A stretch of 64,000 nt of DNA from Candidatus Jingweiarchaeum tengchongense (GCA_025920705.1 JAPDLJ010000005.1:1-64000), one strand, 5' to 3'; positions 1 through 8,113 are shown, numbered from the stretch's first letter. Made by a program: numbers and translations. The notes: generated by a model from the letters alone, not told the origin.

Positions 1-478
1 TAAACTTTTCTTCAAGATTCGAAACATCTAACATTTTCTTAAGCTCTTCTAAAGTTGGAACCAAATCTTTTCTTTTGGCAACTTGACTTTCGCTGTAATT
101 TTTTATGTTAATCATTCCAGCTTTTCCCAAAACTGCTGTAAAGAAACTTCTTACTGCACCATCCAAACAGTTAATGCTTTTAAGAGTATAGCCTTCCCTT
201 TCGAGATATTTTCTGAAATCAAGAATCAAATCTCTTATTCCTGTTCTTGAATTTGGATCAGAATTTCTGATTTCTTTATCTCTTTCCAATATCAATTGTT
301 TTGGCGTCTTCCTACAAAATTCACAGAAATATCTTAGTGCATGTAAGTATTGCTTTTGCGATTTATCACTAACAGTCTTTAACCAAGTTTGAACTTCCTT
401 AAACTGTAACAACCATTCTGCAGAGAAAATTTTATATTTTTCTTTATTCTTATTTTCTTTAGTGGGGTCTGATTTCAT
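1..478 (-). CDS. Tyrosine recombinase/integrase, N-terminal part (cut by window edge)
   Basis: The reverse strand is open from ATG at 478 to the window start, giving about 159 residues. The visible part looks like the helical SAM-like DNA-binding domain of tyrosine recombinases (roughly residues 20-130, with WLKTVSDKSQKQYLHALRYF near the start). It ends in the usual linker, PTLEELKKML. The catalytic domain with the Arg-His-Arg-Tyr residues would lie left of the window, so activity cannot be judged. The gene diverges from a restriction-modification operon, which suggests the edge of an integrated element. A chromosomal Xer-type recombinase is an alternative. Confidence 0.75.
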   Translation of the reverse strand, partial: MKSDPTKENKNKEKYKIFSAEWLLQFKEVQTWLKTVSDKSQKQYLHALRYFCEFCRKTPKQLILERDKEIRNSDPNSRTGIRDLILDFRKYLEREGYTLKSINCLDGAVRSFFTAVLGKAGMINIKNYSESQVAKRKDLVPTLEELKKMLDVSNLEEKF

Positions 479-494
479 CCGAAGTCACCTCACT

Positions 495-528
495 CAGAGG
501 GTATAGCTTTCCATGGCGAAACCCTCTG
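495..528. repeat. Inverted repeat CAGAGGGT-N18-ACCCTCTG upstream of the integrase
   Basis: A perfect 8-bp inverted repeat (495-502 and 521-528) with an 18-base spacer lies 17 bases upstream of the recombinase start. It stands out as GC-rich in AT-rich surroundings. It could be an operator, an mRNA hairpin or a recombination-site arm. The sequence alone does not decide. Confidence 0.5.
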
Positions 529-618
529 TTATATTTATCCACTTATTCACCTGTTAATATATAGATGGACTTACTTATAAATGTTTCTATGGTTGAATGT
601 ATATATTCCTGAATAGGT

Positions 619-634
619 AAATTTATAAATAAAT
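619..634 (+). promoter_or_regulatory. TATA-type promoter of the restriction-modification operon
   Basis: AATTTATAAATAAATC lies about 35-40 bases before the ATG at 663. This places transcription start near 650, just before an AGGTGG ribosome site (653-658). Confidence 0.5.
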
Positions 635-662
635 CAACCAATACAATATACAAGGTGGTAAA

Positions 663-896
663 ATGGAAGATGAAATATCCAAAGCTATACTTAAAGTAAT
701 AACTGCTGCAGAAGAACCTTTAGAAACAAAAGAAGTTGAAGAAAGAGTCAATAAAATTGTAAAAGATACAACTAGAACTAAATTATTTTACAGGCTTAAC
801 AACCTAAGAGCAGAAGGGCTTATAAAAGGGAAATTTGTAGGTCCCGGTAAGGGTGTTTGGATTTGGTGGAAAAAAGGAATATTTGAAAACAGATAG
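663..896 (+). CDS. Small winged-helix DNA-binding protein, first gene of the R-M operon
   Basis: A 77-residue protein. Its pattern fits a winged helix: helix 5-16, helix 22-33, a recognition-like helix around KLFYRLNNLRAEGLI, then a wing ending in VWIWWKKG. AGGTGG at 653-658 supports the ATG. Its stop overlaps the GTG of the methyltransferase (TAGTG), so the genes are co-transcribed. In restriction-modification systems a small HTH gene in this position is often a controller protein. Classical C proteins are a different HTH type, so that role is inference. It could also be a specificity or accessory subunit. Confidence 0.65.
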   Translation: MEDEISKAILKVITAAEEPLETKEVEERVNKIVKDTTRTKLFYRLNNLRAEGLIKGKFVGPGKGVWIWWKKGIFENR

Positions 897-2152
897 TGGT
901 TAAAATGCTATTCGCAAAGATAATAATTGGAGATAGTAAAAAAATGATAGAATTGCAAGATAACAGTATTGATTTAGTTGTTACTTCTCCACCTTATTGG
1001 TATATTAAAAATTATGAAGTCGAGGGCCAAATTGGGTATGGACAATCGTTACACGAATATCTCAAAAGTCTTTTTGTTGTATGGAAAGAATGTTTTAGAG
1101 TCTTGAAGCCTGGCACACGATTATGTATAAACATAGGGGATCAATTTTTAAGAAGTATAGTTTATGGGCGCTATAAGATAGCACCATTACATTCTGAATT
1201 CATTGTTCAATGTGAAAAAATTGGATTTGATTATATGGGCTCTATTATCTGGCAGAAAAAAACTACTATGAACACAACAGGTGGTGCTAATGTTATGGGT
1301 TCATATCCTTATCCACCAAGTGGACTTATAGAAATAGATTATGAATTTATTTTAATTTTCAAGAAGCCTGGTAAAAAAGTTGCACCATCAGAAGAAATTA
1401 AAGAGAAATCTAAATTAACAAAAGAAGAGTGGAAGGAATACTTTTCTGGACATTGGAATTTTCCTGGGGAAAGACAAATAGATCATGAGGCTATGTTTCC
1501 AGAAGAATTACCAAAAAGGTTAATTAAAATGTTTACTTTTGTTGGTGATGTAGTTTTAGATCCATTTTTAGGAAGTGGAACGACAATTAAAGCAGCACTA
1601 AATTTAGAAAGAAATTCAATTGGATATGAAATAAATGAAAAATTCTTACCCATAATTAAGAAGAAAATTGGTTTAACTCAAAATTTGATTAATTTCAATA
1701 AAAAAATAGAGATAATAAAAAGAGATAAAGCAATGAAAATAGAAGAGGTAATAGATTATGTTCCTAATATAAAAGATGCAAAACCTCAAATTAGTCCGGA
1801 ACTATTTAGGTTTAAACATGATAGATTATATACTGTCAAGAAAGTCTTGGATGAGAGCACACTTGAGTTAGATACAGGCTTGATAGTGAAATTATTAGGT
1901 ATAAAAATTATTAAAAGAAATGAGGCAAAAAACTATTTAGAAAAATTTGTAAAAGGAAGGCAAATATTTCTTAAATTTGATCCTTCTTACAAACCCGAAA
2001 AAAATATTGTGCCAGCGTATGTGTTTTTAAAAAATAAAATTTTCATTAATAAAGAAATGCTTAGACAAAATATTGCAAATGTACAAGAGGGACATTTTCT
2101 ATATAAAGATTATTTCCTGAAAATTAAAACATTAGGTGGAAGAAATGGCTAA
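896..2152 (+). CDS. DNA methyltransferase, N4-cytosine type (beta class), MjaI-like modification enzyme
   Basis: Predicted to methylate the target site that the neighbouring restriction enzyme cuts, using S-adenosylmethionine. Motif IV TSPPYW is at residues 30-35; the SPPY form is typical of N4-cytosine methylases. The SAM-binding motif DPFLGSGTT follows near residues 221-230, so catalytic motifs precede the SAM motif (beta-class order). At 418 residues it is longer than a minimal enzyme: about 160 residues after the catalytic core are lysine-rich and not recognised. The start is GTG at 896 or ATG at 905. Its end overlaps the next gene by 8 bases. Pairing with an MjaI-like nuclease suggests a CTAG target, by inference. 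Confidence 0.85.
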   Translation: MVKMLFAKIIIGDSKKMIELQDNSIDLVVTSPPYWYIKNYEVEGQIGYGQSLHEYLKSLFVVWKECFRVLKPGTRLCINIGDQFLRSIVYGRYKIAPLHSEFIVQCEKIGFDYMGSIIWQKKTTMNTTGGANVMGSYPYPPSGLIEIDYEFILIFKKPGKKVAPSEEIKEKSKLTKEEWKEYFSGHWNFPGERQIDHEAMFPEELPKRLIKMFTFVGDVVLDPFLGSGTTIKAALNLERNSIGYEINEKFLPIIKKKIGLTQNLINFNKKIEIIKRDKAMKIEEVIDYVPNIKDAKPQISPELFRFKHDRLYTVKKVLDESTLELDTGLIVKLLGIKIIKRNEAKNYLEKFVKGRQIFLKFDPSYKPEKNIVPAYVFLKNKIFINKEMLRQNIANVQEGHFLYKDYFLKIKTLGGRNG

Positions 2153-2810
2153 AGAATGGATATTGAATATAGCAAATGGTAGATGGGGACTTACTAAGCA
2201 AAATAGAGTTGGCCCAGTAGCTGCTTGGATAAGAGAATGCAGCCCAAAAGAAATTTCTGAATGGGAAAATTTCTACTTACAGAAATTAAGAGATTTTTTA
2301 AAGAATAAAGGAATTAATTTACAACCAACGGAATATTTAGAAAGTTTAGGAAAAACACTTTATACAAAAATAACTGAGGTTCTAAGGTCTGAGATGGATG
2401 AAGTAACAGAGGAAGAATGTATAGAATATATAAAAAATCTCGTTATTAATAGAACATTTGAAGGATATATCACCGAGAAAGAAACAATTTATGGACAGCT
2501 ACAAGAGATTTTGAATGTAAAAATAGAGCCTGCACCAGATGAATGGGACAGACTTTATAATGTGGATTTTTTTATAAAAATAAAGGACAAGTATATTGGT
2601 TTGCAAATAAAACCAGTTACTTTTGAACATGCTCCAGAATTTGCTACAAAATGGCGGGAAGCATATAAAATTTCTCATGAAAAATTTACAAAGAAATTTG
2701 GAGGAAAAGTATTCATAGTGCTATCTGTGAAAAAAGATAAGAAGAAAGTTATATTCAACATGGAAGTTATAAATGAAATAAAGCAAGAAATTAACAAACT
2801 AAGTTCATAA
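2145..2810 (+). CDS. Type II restriction endonuclease, MjaI-like
   Basis: A protein of about 221 residues starting at ATG 2145. The start is chosen because AGGTGG precedes it and it overlaps the methyltransferase end. The N-terminus (WILNIANGRWGLTKQNRVGP, then AAWIRECSPK) resembles the MjaI family as I remember it; MjaI cuts CTAG. The C-terminal half has a run typical of PD-(D/E)XK-like nucleases: acidic Asp in YNVDFFIKIK followed by YIGLQIKPVT, where the usual E-x-K has become Q-x-K. The gene order methylase-nuclease supports a restriction role. The exact family is recalled, not searched. Confidence 0.7.
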   Translation: MAKEWILNIANGRWGLTKQNRVGPVAAWIRECSPKEISEWENFYLQKLRDFLKNKGINLQPTEYLESLGKTLYTKITEVLRSEMDEVTEEECIEYIKNLVINRTFEGYITEKETIYGQLQEILNVKIEPAPDEWDRLYNVDFFIKIKDKYIGLQIKPVTFEHAPEFATKWREAYKISHEKFTKKFGGKVFIVLSVKKDKKKVIFNMEVINEIKQEINKLSS

Positions 2811-2862
2811 AGAGTAAAGAGCCAAAAATATTAAACATAACAAATATACCCTTTAACGTCAC

Positions 2863-2878
2863 TTAAATATATTTAAAT
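2863..2878 (+). promoter_or_regulatory. TATA-type promoter of purA
   Basis: TTAAATATATTTAAAT is centred about 33 bases before the ATG at 2903. This fits an archaeal TATA box with a very short leader. Confidence 0.5.
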
Positions 2879-2902
2879 AATAAAACATCCTGAAATAATG
2901 CG

Positions 2903-3904
2903 ATGTTAAACATTGTTGTTGGCGGATTTTACGGCGATGAGGGTAAAGGTAAAATAGTTGGTTATCTAGCTGTGAAAGATAACTTTGATTTTGTTGTGAG
3001 GGCTGGTGGTGGACCTCAAGCCGGACACACTGTGATCGAGGGGAAAAAGGTAACACAGATTCCTTCTGGTTTTATTAATCCAAATTCAAGATTGTTGATT
3101 GCGAGAGGAACGATAATCAATCCGGAAGTGGTTTTGGATGAAATCGAGAAATACGGGGTGGGGGATAGAGTCGGTATTGATTATGGTTGCACGATAATAG
3201 AGCAAAAACACATTGAGCAAGAGAAAGAGCTTGTAAAGAGAATTGGATCCGTTGGAACGGGTACAGGTCCTGCAAGAGCTGATAGAGTACTTAGGAAAGC
3301 AAGGATTGCAAAAGAAATTTACTCACTTAAACCATATTTGACTGATGTTGCGGATGAAGTAAATGAAGCAATTAAGAAAGGCAAAAAAGTATTAATTGAA
3401 GGAGTTCAGGGTTATGCACTTTCCCTCTTAGATCATAAATTTTATCCATACGTTACTTCTCAAGATACAACTGCGAGCCAATTTGCTGCTGACGTTGGAA
3501 TAGGTCCAAAAACAATCGATGATGTACTTGTTGTTTACAAGGCTTATGCTTCCAGAGTTGGGATTGGACCAATGAATTTTGAATGGGACGAAGAAAAAAG
3601 GAAGAAATATGGAATTGAGGAAAGAGGGACAGTAAGTGGAAGATTGAGAAGACTTGGCGATTTTGACCTTGATTTAGCAAGAGAATCCTTGATTAGAAAT
3701 ACAGGCACGCAAGCTGCAATTACATGTATTGACCGATTATTCAATGGAAATAGCGGTATAAAAAAATTTGATGAATTGACTGAGGAAGCAAAGAAATTCG
3801 TAAATCGTATAGACTATTTCTTAAGAAAAAGTTCACCTTATTTCAAGGGGATAAAAATTATTTCAACCGGACCGAACTTAGAGGATACGATTGATCTAAG
3901 ATAG
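2903..3904 (+). CDS. purA: Adenylosuccinate synthetase
   Basis: Joins IMP and aspartate with GTP to form adenylosuccinate, the first step from IMP to AMP. The N-terminal GFYGDEGKGK holds the catalytic Asp and the P-loop-like segment. AGGGPQAGHTV and GTGTGPARADR are further family signatures, and the C-terminal GRLRR segment binds substrate. At 333 residues it is the short archaeal form (bacterial enzymes have about 430). It stands alone with its own TATA box; the next gene is convergent. Confidence 0.95.
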   Translation: MLNIVVGGFYGDEGKGKIVGYLAVKDNFDFVVRAGGGPQAGHTVIEGKKVTQIPSGFINPNSRLLIARGTIINPEVVLDEIEKYGVGDRVGIDYGCTIIEQKHIEQEKELVKRIGSVGTGTGPARADRVLRKARIAKEIYSLKPYLTDVADEVNEAIKKGKKVLIEGVQGYALSLLDHKFYPYVTSQDTTASQFAADVGIGPKTIDDVLVVYKAYASRVGIGPMNFEWDEEKRKKYGIEERGTVSGRLRRLGDFDLDLARESLIRNTGTQAAITCIDRLFNGNSGIKKFDELTEEAKKFVNRIDYFLRKSSPYFKGIKIISTGPNLEDTIDLR

Positions 3905-3916
3905 AATGCTTGGCTC

Positions 3917-4342
3917 TCAAATTATTCTTATGTTCACGCCGCATTTTCCTGTTTTACAACTTGCTGTCCCAGTTTTATTTATTTCAGTAGCGCGGAGTGT
4001 AAGTTCATATTCTTTACATTCCTGCATATTGCTCATAAAAAATTTTACATTGATCGTTTCACCATTCTTTATTGCATTAATATCTTGTGATTTGTAATCG
4101 ATTACTCCTATTTCTGGGTCTTTCAGCGTCGCAGTCCATTCTTGAGATGGTATCACATACAGACCGGTGTTCTTGATCGAAACAGTAACAGAGTTGTCAA
4201 TCTCGCTACAATTTATATTAATAATTTGAAAATTGTAGGACGGTCTAAAATATTCTGGGTTTATTTGTTCAAGACAACCGAGACTCATAAAAATCAGAAG
4301 TACAACCAATGGAAAGAGTTTTTCCTTCATATTAAGTACCAC
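3917..4342 (-). CDS. Predicted lipoprotein with a CARDB-like beta domain
   Basis: A protein of up to 141 residues with an N-terminal hydrophobic segment ending in a lipobox-like SLGC (Cys 23), so probably membrane-anchored outside the cell. The rest is a beta-rich domain (SVTVSIKNTGLYVIPSQEW is typical of CARDB/NEW3-type sandwiches). The C-terminal part has four cysteines that may form disulfides. The better start may be ATG at 4330 (MKEKLFPL). Binding partner unknown. Confidence 0.7.
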   Translation of the reverse strand: MVLNMKEKLFPLVVLLIFMSLGCLEQINPEYFRPSYNFQIININCSEIDNSVTVSIKNTGLYVIPSQEWTATLKDPEIGVIDYKSQDINAIKNGETINVKFFMSNMQECKEYELTLRATEINKTGTASCKTGKCGVNIRII

Positions 4343-4514
4343 TTAAATTAGACTTAAACATAAATAATGTGCGATTAAAAAAATCCACGTAGTATTTAAG
4401 TAAAAAGTAGATAATGAGCGCTATCATAATATTGATAATCAAAATGTATCCCCACTTTGGTATCTTCATATTTATTACAAAAAAATTGGAACTTATATTC
4501 TTTAAATGCGTCAC
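4332..4514 (-). CDS. Small single-pass membrane protein (weak)
   Basis: A 60-residue open frame, or about 45 residues if it starts at ATG 4469 (MKIPKWGY). One strong hydrophobic segment is present (YILIINIMIALIIYFLL). It overlaps the start of the downstream lipoprotein gene by 11 bases, suggesting a two-gene unit. No family recognised; it may not be a real gene. Confidence 0.35.
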   Translation of the reverse strand: MTHLKNISSNFFVINMKIPKWGYILIINIMIALIIYFLLKYYVDFFNRTLFMFKSNLSGT

Positions 4515-4552
4515 ATTAGATAATTTTTTATAATAATACTAAATATGAATTG

Positions 4553-4972
4553 ATGATGAAGAATAAAGAAAAATTTGAACCAAGAAAGATGGTAGATGCT
4601 ATAATACCCTACAGAAATGGAATTGTTTTGATAGAGAGGGCAGTTGAACCATTTAAAGGAAAATTGGCATTGCCTGGTGGTCACATCGAGAAAGGTGAAA
4701 GTGCTGAGGAAGCAGTAAAGAGAGAAGTGAAGGAAGAAACGGGTTTGGAGGTTAAAATAAAAAGATTAGTCGGAATTTATTCTGGTCCGCACAGGGATCC
4801 AAGATATCCAACGATTTCTTCTTGTTATATCTGTGATATCATTGGTGGAAATTTGAAGGCATCGAGCGATGCAAAAAAGGTTGTTATTTTAAACAGAGTA
4901 AATGCGCATGATCTTGCATTTGACCATTCAAAAATGATTAAAGATGCTAATTTGATCGAAGTGATAGAATGA
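4553..4972 (+). CDS. NUDIX hydrolase
   Basis: Hydrolyses a nucleoside diphosphate linked to another group. ADP-ribose or an oxidised nucleotide is possible; the substrate is not predictable here. The NUDIX box is complete: GGHIEKGESAEEAVKREVKE followed by ETGL, with the REVKEE metal-binding core. The ATG at 4553 or 4556 is preferred over the TTG at 4550 because TTTTTTATAATAAT (4524-4537) sits about 26 bases upstream. The next gene overlaps by 4 bases (ATGA), so both are co-transcribed. Confidence 0.9.
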   Translation: MMKNKEKFEPRKMVDAIIPYRNGIVLIERAVEPFKGKLALPGGHIEKGESAEEAVKREVKEETGLEVKIKRLVGIYSGPHRDPRYPTISSCYICDIIGGNLKASSDAKKVVILNRVNAHDLAFDHSKMIKDANLIEVIE

Positions 4973-5472
4973 ACAGAATTGAAAAGTTCATTTCAAAAAA
5001 ATTTCCTAAAGATAAAATCTTGGGTTCTAATAAAGTAGTGATAGTCGATGCAGATGGCAGATGGAAAATAGGGAATATTCCAACATTCATCGGAATTGCA
5101 GTTAGAGGAAGGAAAGGTATTCTTTATTCAACAGATAAACACTTTTTCTTTACCGTTAGTTCAACAATAATGAGGATTTTCCTAATTTTTGTGATAGTAA
5201 TGGGTATGTCACCTGGCATTTATATCTTCGCAATTTATCCAAACGAAACAGTTCTTTCAATGATACTTTTTATTCTCATATTTGGGATGATGATGTTTTT
5301 CATCATCGATTTGGTAAGTGTCAGAACAATAATATTTGATAAAAAAGAGAAGTGGGAGATTAACAGAAGGAAAAGAATAATTGATTTAAAAGGTAACTTT
5401 TTAAGTGGTGTAAGTGGTTTCAATGCAAAAGGTAGATTATCTTTTAAAATCTTAGAGAGGATAGGGGAGTGA
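4969..5472 (+). CDS. Unknown two-helix membrane protein
   Basis: A 167-residue protein. A soluble N-terminal part of about 60 residues is followed by two transmembrane segments (about 66-88 and 95-115) and a basic C-terminal part that looks like a small beta domain. The layout resembles PH-like membrane proteins, but no family is certain. It overlaps the NUDIX gene (ATGA) and is followed by the UPF0200 kinase after 6 bases, so it belongs to that operon. Confidence 0.7.
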   Translation: MNRIEKFISKKFPKDKILGSNKVVIVDADGRWKIGNIPTFIGIAVRGRKGILYSTDKHFFFTVSSTIMRIFLIFVIVMGMSPGIYIFAIYPNETVLSMILFILIFGMMMFFIIDLVSVRTIIFDKKEKWEINRRKRIIDLKGNFLSGVSGFNAKGRLSFKILERIGE

Positions 5473-5478
5473 TGAACC

Positions 5479-6033
5479 ATGCGATTGATAGCGATCACAG
5501 GAATGCCTGCTGCTGGTAAAACAGAAGTAGTCAAAATACTTGAAGCGATGGGGTTCCCGGTGGTCGTGATGAGGGATGTAGTCGAGAGGGAAATGGAAGA
5601 GAAAGGGATCGAAGTGAATAATGAAAACTTAAGGAATTATGCAACTGAACTAAGAGAAAAATATGGATTCGATGTTGTTGCTAGGAGATGTAAACCATTT
5701 ATAGACGAGAAACTAAAAATGAGTGAAATCGTTGTCATCGATGGTGTCAGGGGTATAAAGGAAGTGGAATATTTTAAGGAAGTTTACGATGAAAATTTTG
5801 TTTTGATCGCAATACATGCCTCTCCTAAGACAAGGTTCGAGAGAATAAGAAAACGTGGATTAAAATGGGATATGGAAACATGGGAAGAATTCATTTGGAG
5901 GGATAAAAAGGAACTTAGTTGGGGACTGGGCGAAGCAATCGCATTGTCAGATTATATGATCGTGAACGAAGACACGCTTGAAGAACTAAGAGAAAAAGTG
6001 AATGCTGTAATCAATGAGATAATAAAGAGATAA
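5479..6033 (+). CDS. UPF0200/dephospho-CoA-kinase-like P-loop kinase
   Basis: A 184-residue small nucleotide kinase. The Walker A motif is GMPAAGKTE at residues 7-15, followed by a lid-type helix. VVIDGVRGIKEVEYF fits the acceptor-site segment of the family, and RIRKRG the lid region. It resembles the archaeal UPF0200 group, which is related to dephospho-CoA kinases; the substrate is not established by sequence. It starts at ATG 5479 with AGTGAT upstream. Its end overlaps the convergent archaemetzincin gene by 23 bases. Confidence 0.8.
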   Translation: MRLIAITGMPAAGKTEVVKILEAMGFPVVVMRDVVEREMEEKGIEVNNENLRNYATELREKYGFDVVARRCKPFIDEKLKMSEIVVIDGVRGIKEVEYFKEVYDENFVLIAIHASPKTRFERIRKRGLKWDMETWEEFIWRDKKELSWGLGEAIALSDYMIVNEDTLEELREKVNAVINEIIKR

Positions 6034-6601
6034 TTTTATTTTTACACTCATCGCAAAATCTTGAATTGAATCTATCTCTCTCCGTGTCCATCAAGCAATC
6101 GATGTGATGTTCTAATCCAAATGTGTGGCCAAGCTCATGCGCACAATTATTTGAAACTTTTAATATCAATTCATCCAAACTCTCACCATCCCAAAGAGAA
6201 GCAACGGAACTCAAGCCAATTTTACTATTCGATGTTCCGTGAAATAGGTTCGTGTATTCACCTTGTGATGTTTTTTTCCAAAGCATCATCGGTGAGATAC
6301 CCAACACACGATAGAAATTTTCCTTTTCAGCTTCTTGTTTTATTCGCTTAAAAATCGACCCTACAATTGGTCCACTAAATTCTGGAAAGTAATCAACATA
6401 GAAATCTCTCCAACCTATCTCAATCGGCTTTTCCACAATTTTCACGGCATTGAAAGTACCTCTTGGAAAGTATTGAACTGTGAATTTGCTTACATAATAA
6501 AAAAATTTTGGTGTCATCACTTCCATTTTTCCATACGGAGGTTTAAATACGGACCTTTCATTGCTTATCTTATAAACACCAAGTGTTCTTTTCATTACCA
6601 T
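6011..6601 (-). CDS. amzA: Archaemetzincin zinc metalloprotease (variant structural zinc site)
   Basis: A 196-residue metzincin peptidase. The catalytic motif HELGHTFGLEH lies near residue 155 (three His ligands plus the catalytic Glu), and the Met-turn is CLM just after. The archaemetzincin second zinc site normally uses four cysteines. Here the first is His (EHHIDCLMD), with shorter spacing, followed by CDEC about 11 residues after the Met. Peptidase activity is likely; substrate unknown. No signal peptide, so probably cytoplasmic. Confidence 0.85.
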   Translation of the reverse strand: MVMKRTLGVYKISNERSVFKPPYGKMEVMTPKFFYYVSKFTVQYFPRGTFNAVKIVEKPIEIGWRDFYVDYFPEFSGPIVGSIFKRIKQEAEKENFYRVLGISPMMLWKKTSQGEYTNLFHGTSNSKIGLSSVASLWDGESLDELILKVSNNCAHELGHTFGLEHHIDCLMDTERDRFNSRFCDECKNKIISLLSH

Positions 6602-6661
6602 TTATTGGTAGTAATAATAACTAATAAAGTTTGCGTTACATAGTTTTTAGATGTGATGACA

Positions 6662-7258
6662 ATGGGTAAACTAGTACTTGTACTCGGAGCGCAAGGTGTT
6701 GGAAAGAGTGTTGTAATACAGGAAGCAATTAAAAAGGTGAAGGAACAATACATAACAGTAAACTTTGGTGATGTTGTTTCAGAAATAATAAGAGAAAAAG
6801 GAATTGGAAATGATAGGGACAAATTCAGAAGAGAAGCCAAGCTCGATTTTTTTAAAGAAATTCAACTGGAAGCAGCAAGGAGAATTGCTGAGATGACGAA
6901 AGAAAAAAATGTAATTATCACTTCTCATGCAGTCATGTACAGAAAATCTGGATTCTTTCCAGGCTTTCCTTCTTACTTATTGGAAATATTAAAACCAGTA
7001 GCAATTGTAATCATATATTCTAAACCAGATGAAATAGAAGCGAGAAGGAGAAGGGACAGAGAAGCAGGCAAGGAATTGGATAGGACTAGGGATACCGTAC
7101 CAATGGAGATAATTAAACAAGAGCAGGAATATAGTATTTACATCACCTTTGCCTATGCGATGTTTACTGGGTGTTGTGTGAAAATCATTGAAAATCCTGA
7201 GGGAAGGCTAGAAAGTGCAGTAGATGAGCTCGTGGATGCGTTGGAAAATTTGGATTAA
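6662..7258 (+). CDS. adkA: Archaeal-type adenylate kinase
   Basis: Converts AMP and ATP to two ADP. The P-loop GAQGVGKS is near residues 9-16. VNFGDVVSEI and RDKFR match the archaeal AdkA AMP-binding region, and ARRRRDREAGKELDRTRDT the lid. About 199 residues, as usual for the archaeal family, which is unrelated in detail to bacterial Adk. The ATG at 6662 follows GTGATG, which can act as ribosome site; GTG 6653 and ATG 6656 are alternatives. Confidence 0.9.
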   Translation: MGKLVLVLGAQGVGKSVVIQEAIKKVKEQYITVNFGDVVSEIIREKGIGNDRDKFRREAKLDFFKEIQLEAARRIAEMTKEKNVIITSHAVMYRKSGFFPGFPSYLLEILKPVAIVIIYSKPDEIEARRRRDREAGKELDRTRDTVPMEIIKQEQEYSIYITFAYAMFTGCCVKIIENPEGRLESAVDELVDALENLD

Positions 7259-7614
7259 TCTTTTAAAATATGATCGTCCGGGTTCCATGCTGGAGTACAT
7301 ATGACGAAAAATTCTAATGTCCCACGATCTTTCCTTATCTTGTGCAATGTATTTGGTAGAATTTCAATAAAACTTCCTTCCTTTACTTTGATTTTATCCA
7401 ATTTACCTTTATCTAACTCACCTAAAAAAATCGTCCCATTTCCCTTTGCGATGTAATACTCTTCTCTTGTTTTCTTGTGGTAATGCAATTTTGATTCGGT
7501 CGTAATTACCACGTATGCGATGCTTCTTTCCTTATCCTTTAGAATTTCATAGATTGTTTCACCGTTGTTATTTATTTCGCTGTGCTTTGTCAAATGTTTA
7601 ACTTGATAAGGCAT
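7255..7614 (-). CDS. Cupin-domain protein
   Basis: A 119-residue single-domain cupin. Metal-ligand motif 1 is KLHYHKKTREEYYIAKGNGT (two His and a Glu); motif 2 is around ILPNTLHKI. A metal-dependent isomerase or sugar-binding role is common for such proteins, but nothing here fixes the substrate. The start region lies head-to-head with the next forward gene. The end overlaps adkA by 4 bases. Confidence 0.8.
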   Translation of the reverse strand: MPYQVKHLTKHSEINNNGETIYEILKDKERSIAYVVITTESKLHYHKKTREEYYIAKGNGTIFLGELDKGKLDKIKVKEGSFIEILPNTLHKIRKDRGTLEFFVICTPAWNPDDHILKD

Positions 7615-7659
7615 ATAAGCGCAAAAATTTTTTTAATTCTTAAATTTTTGGGTGATAGG

Positions 7660-7959
7660 ATGATGGATGAAAGATTGTTAAGGGCGCAGAAGAAAGCGAA
7701 TGAGTTGGTTGACACAATTAAACAAATTACTTATCCTGATGATTTTTCAAGATTGGAAAGAATAGCAATTGCAGACGGTGAAAGATATGTTTTTATTGCT
7801 CAAGGTATTTACCAGCTATATAATTTAAGAAAGCTAGGATTAGATAAGAATAAGAAAATTCCGCATGAAAATTTTATTCAAATCTTGTCTATGTTAAATG
7901 AAGCATATAAGAAACAAAGCCTCCAGAAATTTAGAGAGAAATATTCTTTAGGTGTCTAA
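7660..7959 (+). CDS. Unknown conserved-looking small protein
   Basis: About 99 residues, mostly helical, beginning MMDERLLRAQKKANELVDTI. The start is placed at ATG 7660, after GTGATAGG, rather than further upstream where the frame overlaps the divergent cupin gene. No recognised domain, signal or membrane segment. It ends two bases before tRNA-Pro. Confidence 0.6.
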   Translation: MMDERLLRAQKKANELVDTIKQITYPDDFSRLERIAIADGERYVFIAQGIYQLYNLRKLGLDKNKKIPHENFIQILSMLNEAYKKQSLQKFREKYSLGV

Positions 7960-7961
7960 TG

Positions 7962-8036
7962 GGGTGGTGGTCTAGCTTGGTCTAAGATGCCAGCCTGGGG
8001 CGTTGGTGGTCCCGGGTTCAAATCCCGGCCACCCCA
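7962..8036 (+). tRNA. tRNA-Pro (anticodon GGG)
   Basis: Cloverleaf read by hand: acceptor GGGGTGG/CCACCCC, D stem GTCT/AGAT, anticodon stem CCAGC/GTTGG with loop CTGGGGC, T arm CCGGG-TTCAAAT-CCCGG, discriminator A. CCA is not encoded. A short T run follows. Confidence 0.95.
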
Positions 8037-8103
8037 TTTTTCCACATATCCAACACTTTAAATGAAAATTTAAATCCAGTTTATATCGAAATAAAATCAA
8101 AAA

Positions 8104-8113
8104 GTATTTATTT
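8104..8113 (+). promoter_or_regulatory. TATA-like box of the surface protein gene
   Basis: GTATTTATTT is centred about 25 bases before the ATG at 8133, consistent with a leaderless transcript starting at that ATG. Confidence 0.4.

Noticed and set aside
478-663. Attachment site in a tRNA gene near the integrase
   Set aside because: No tRNA or tRNA fragment is visible near the left edge; the target may lie outside the window.
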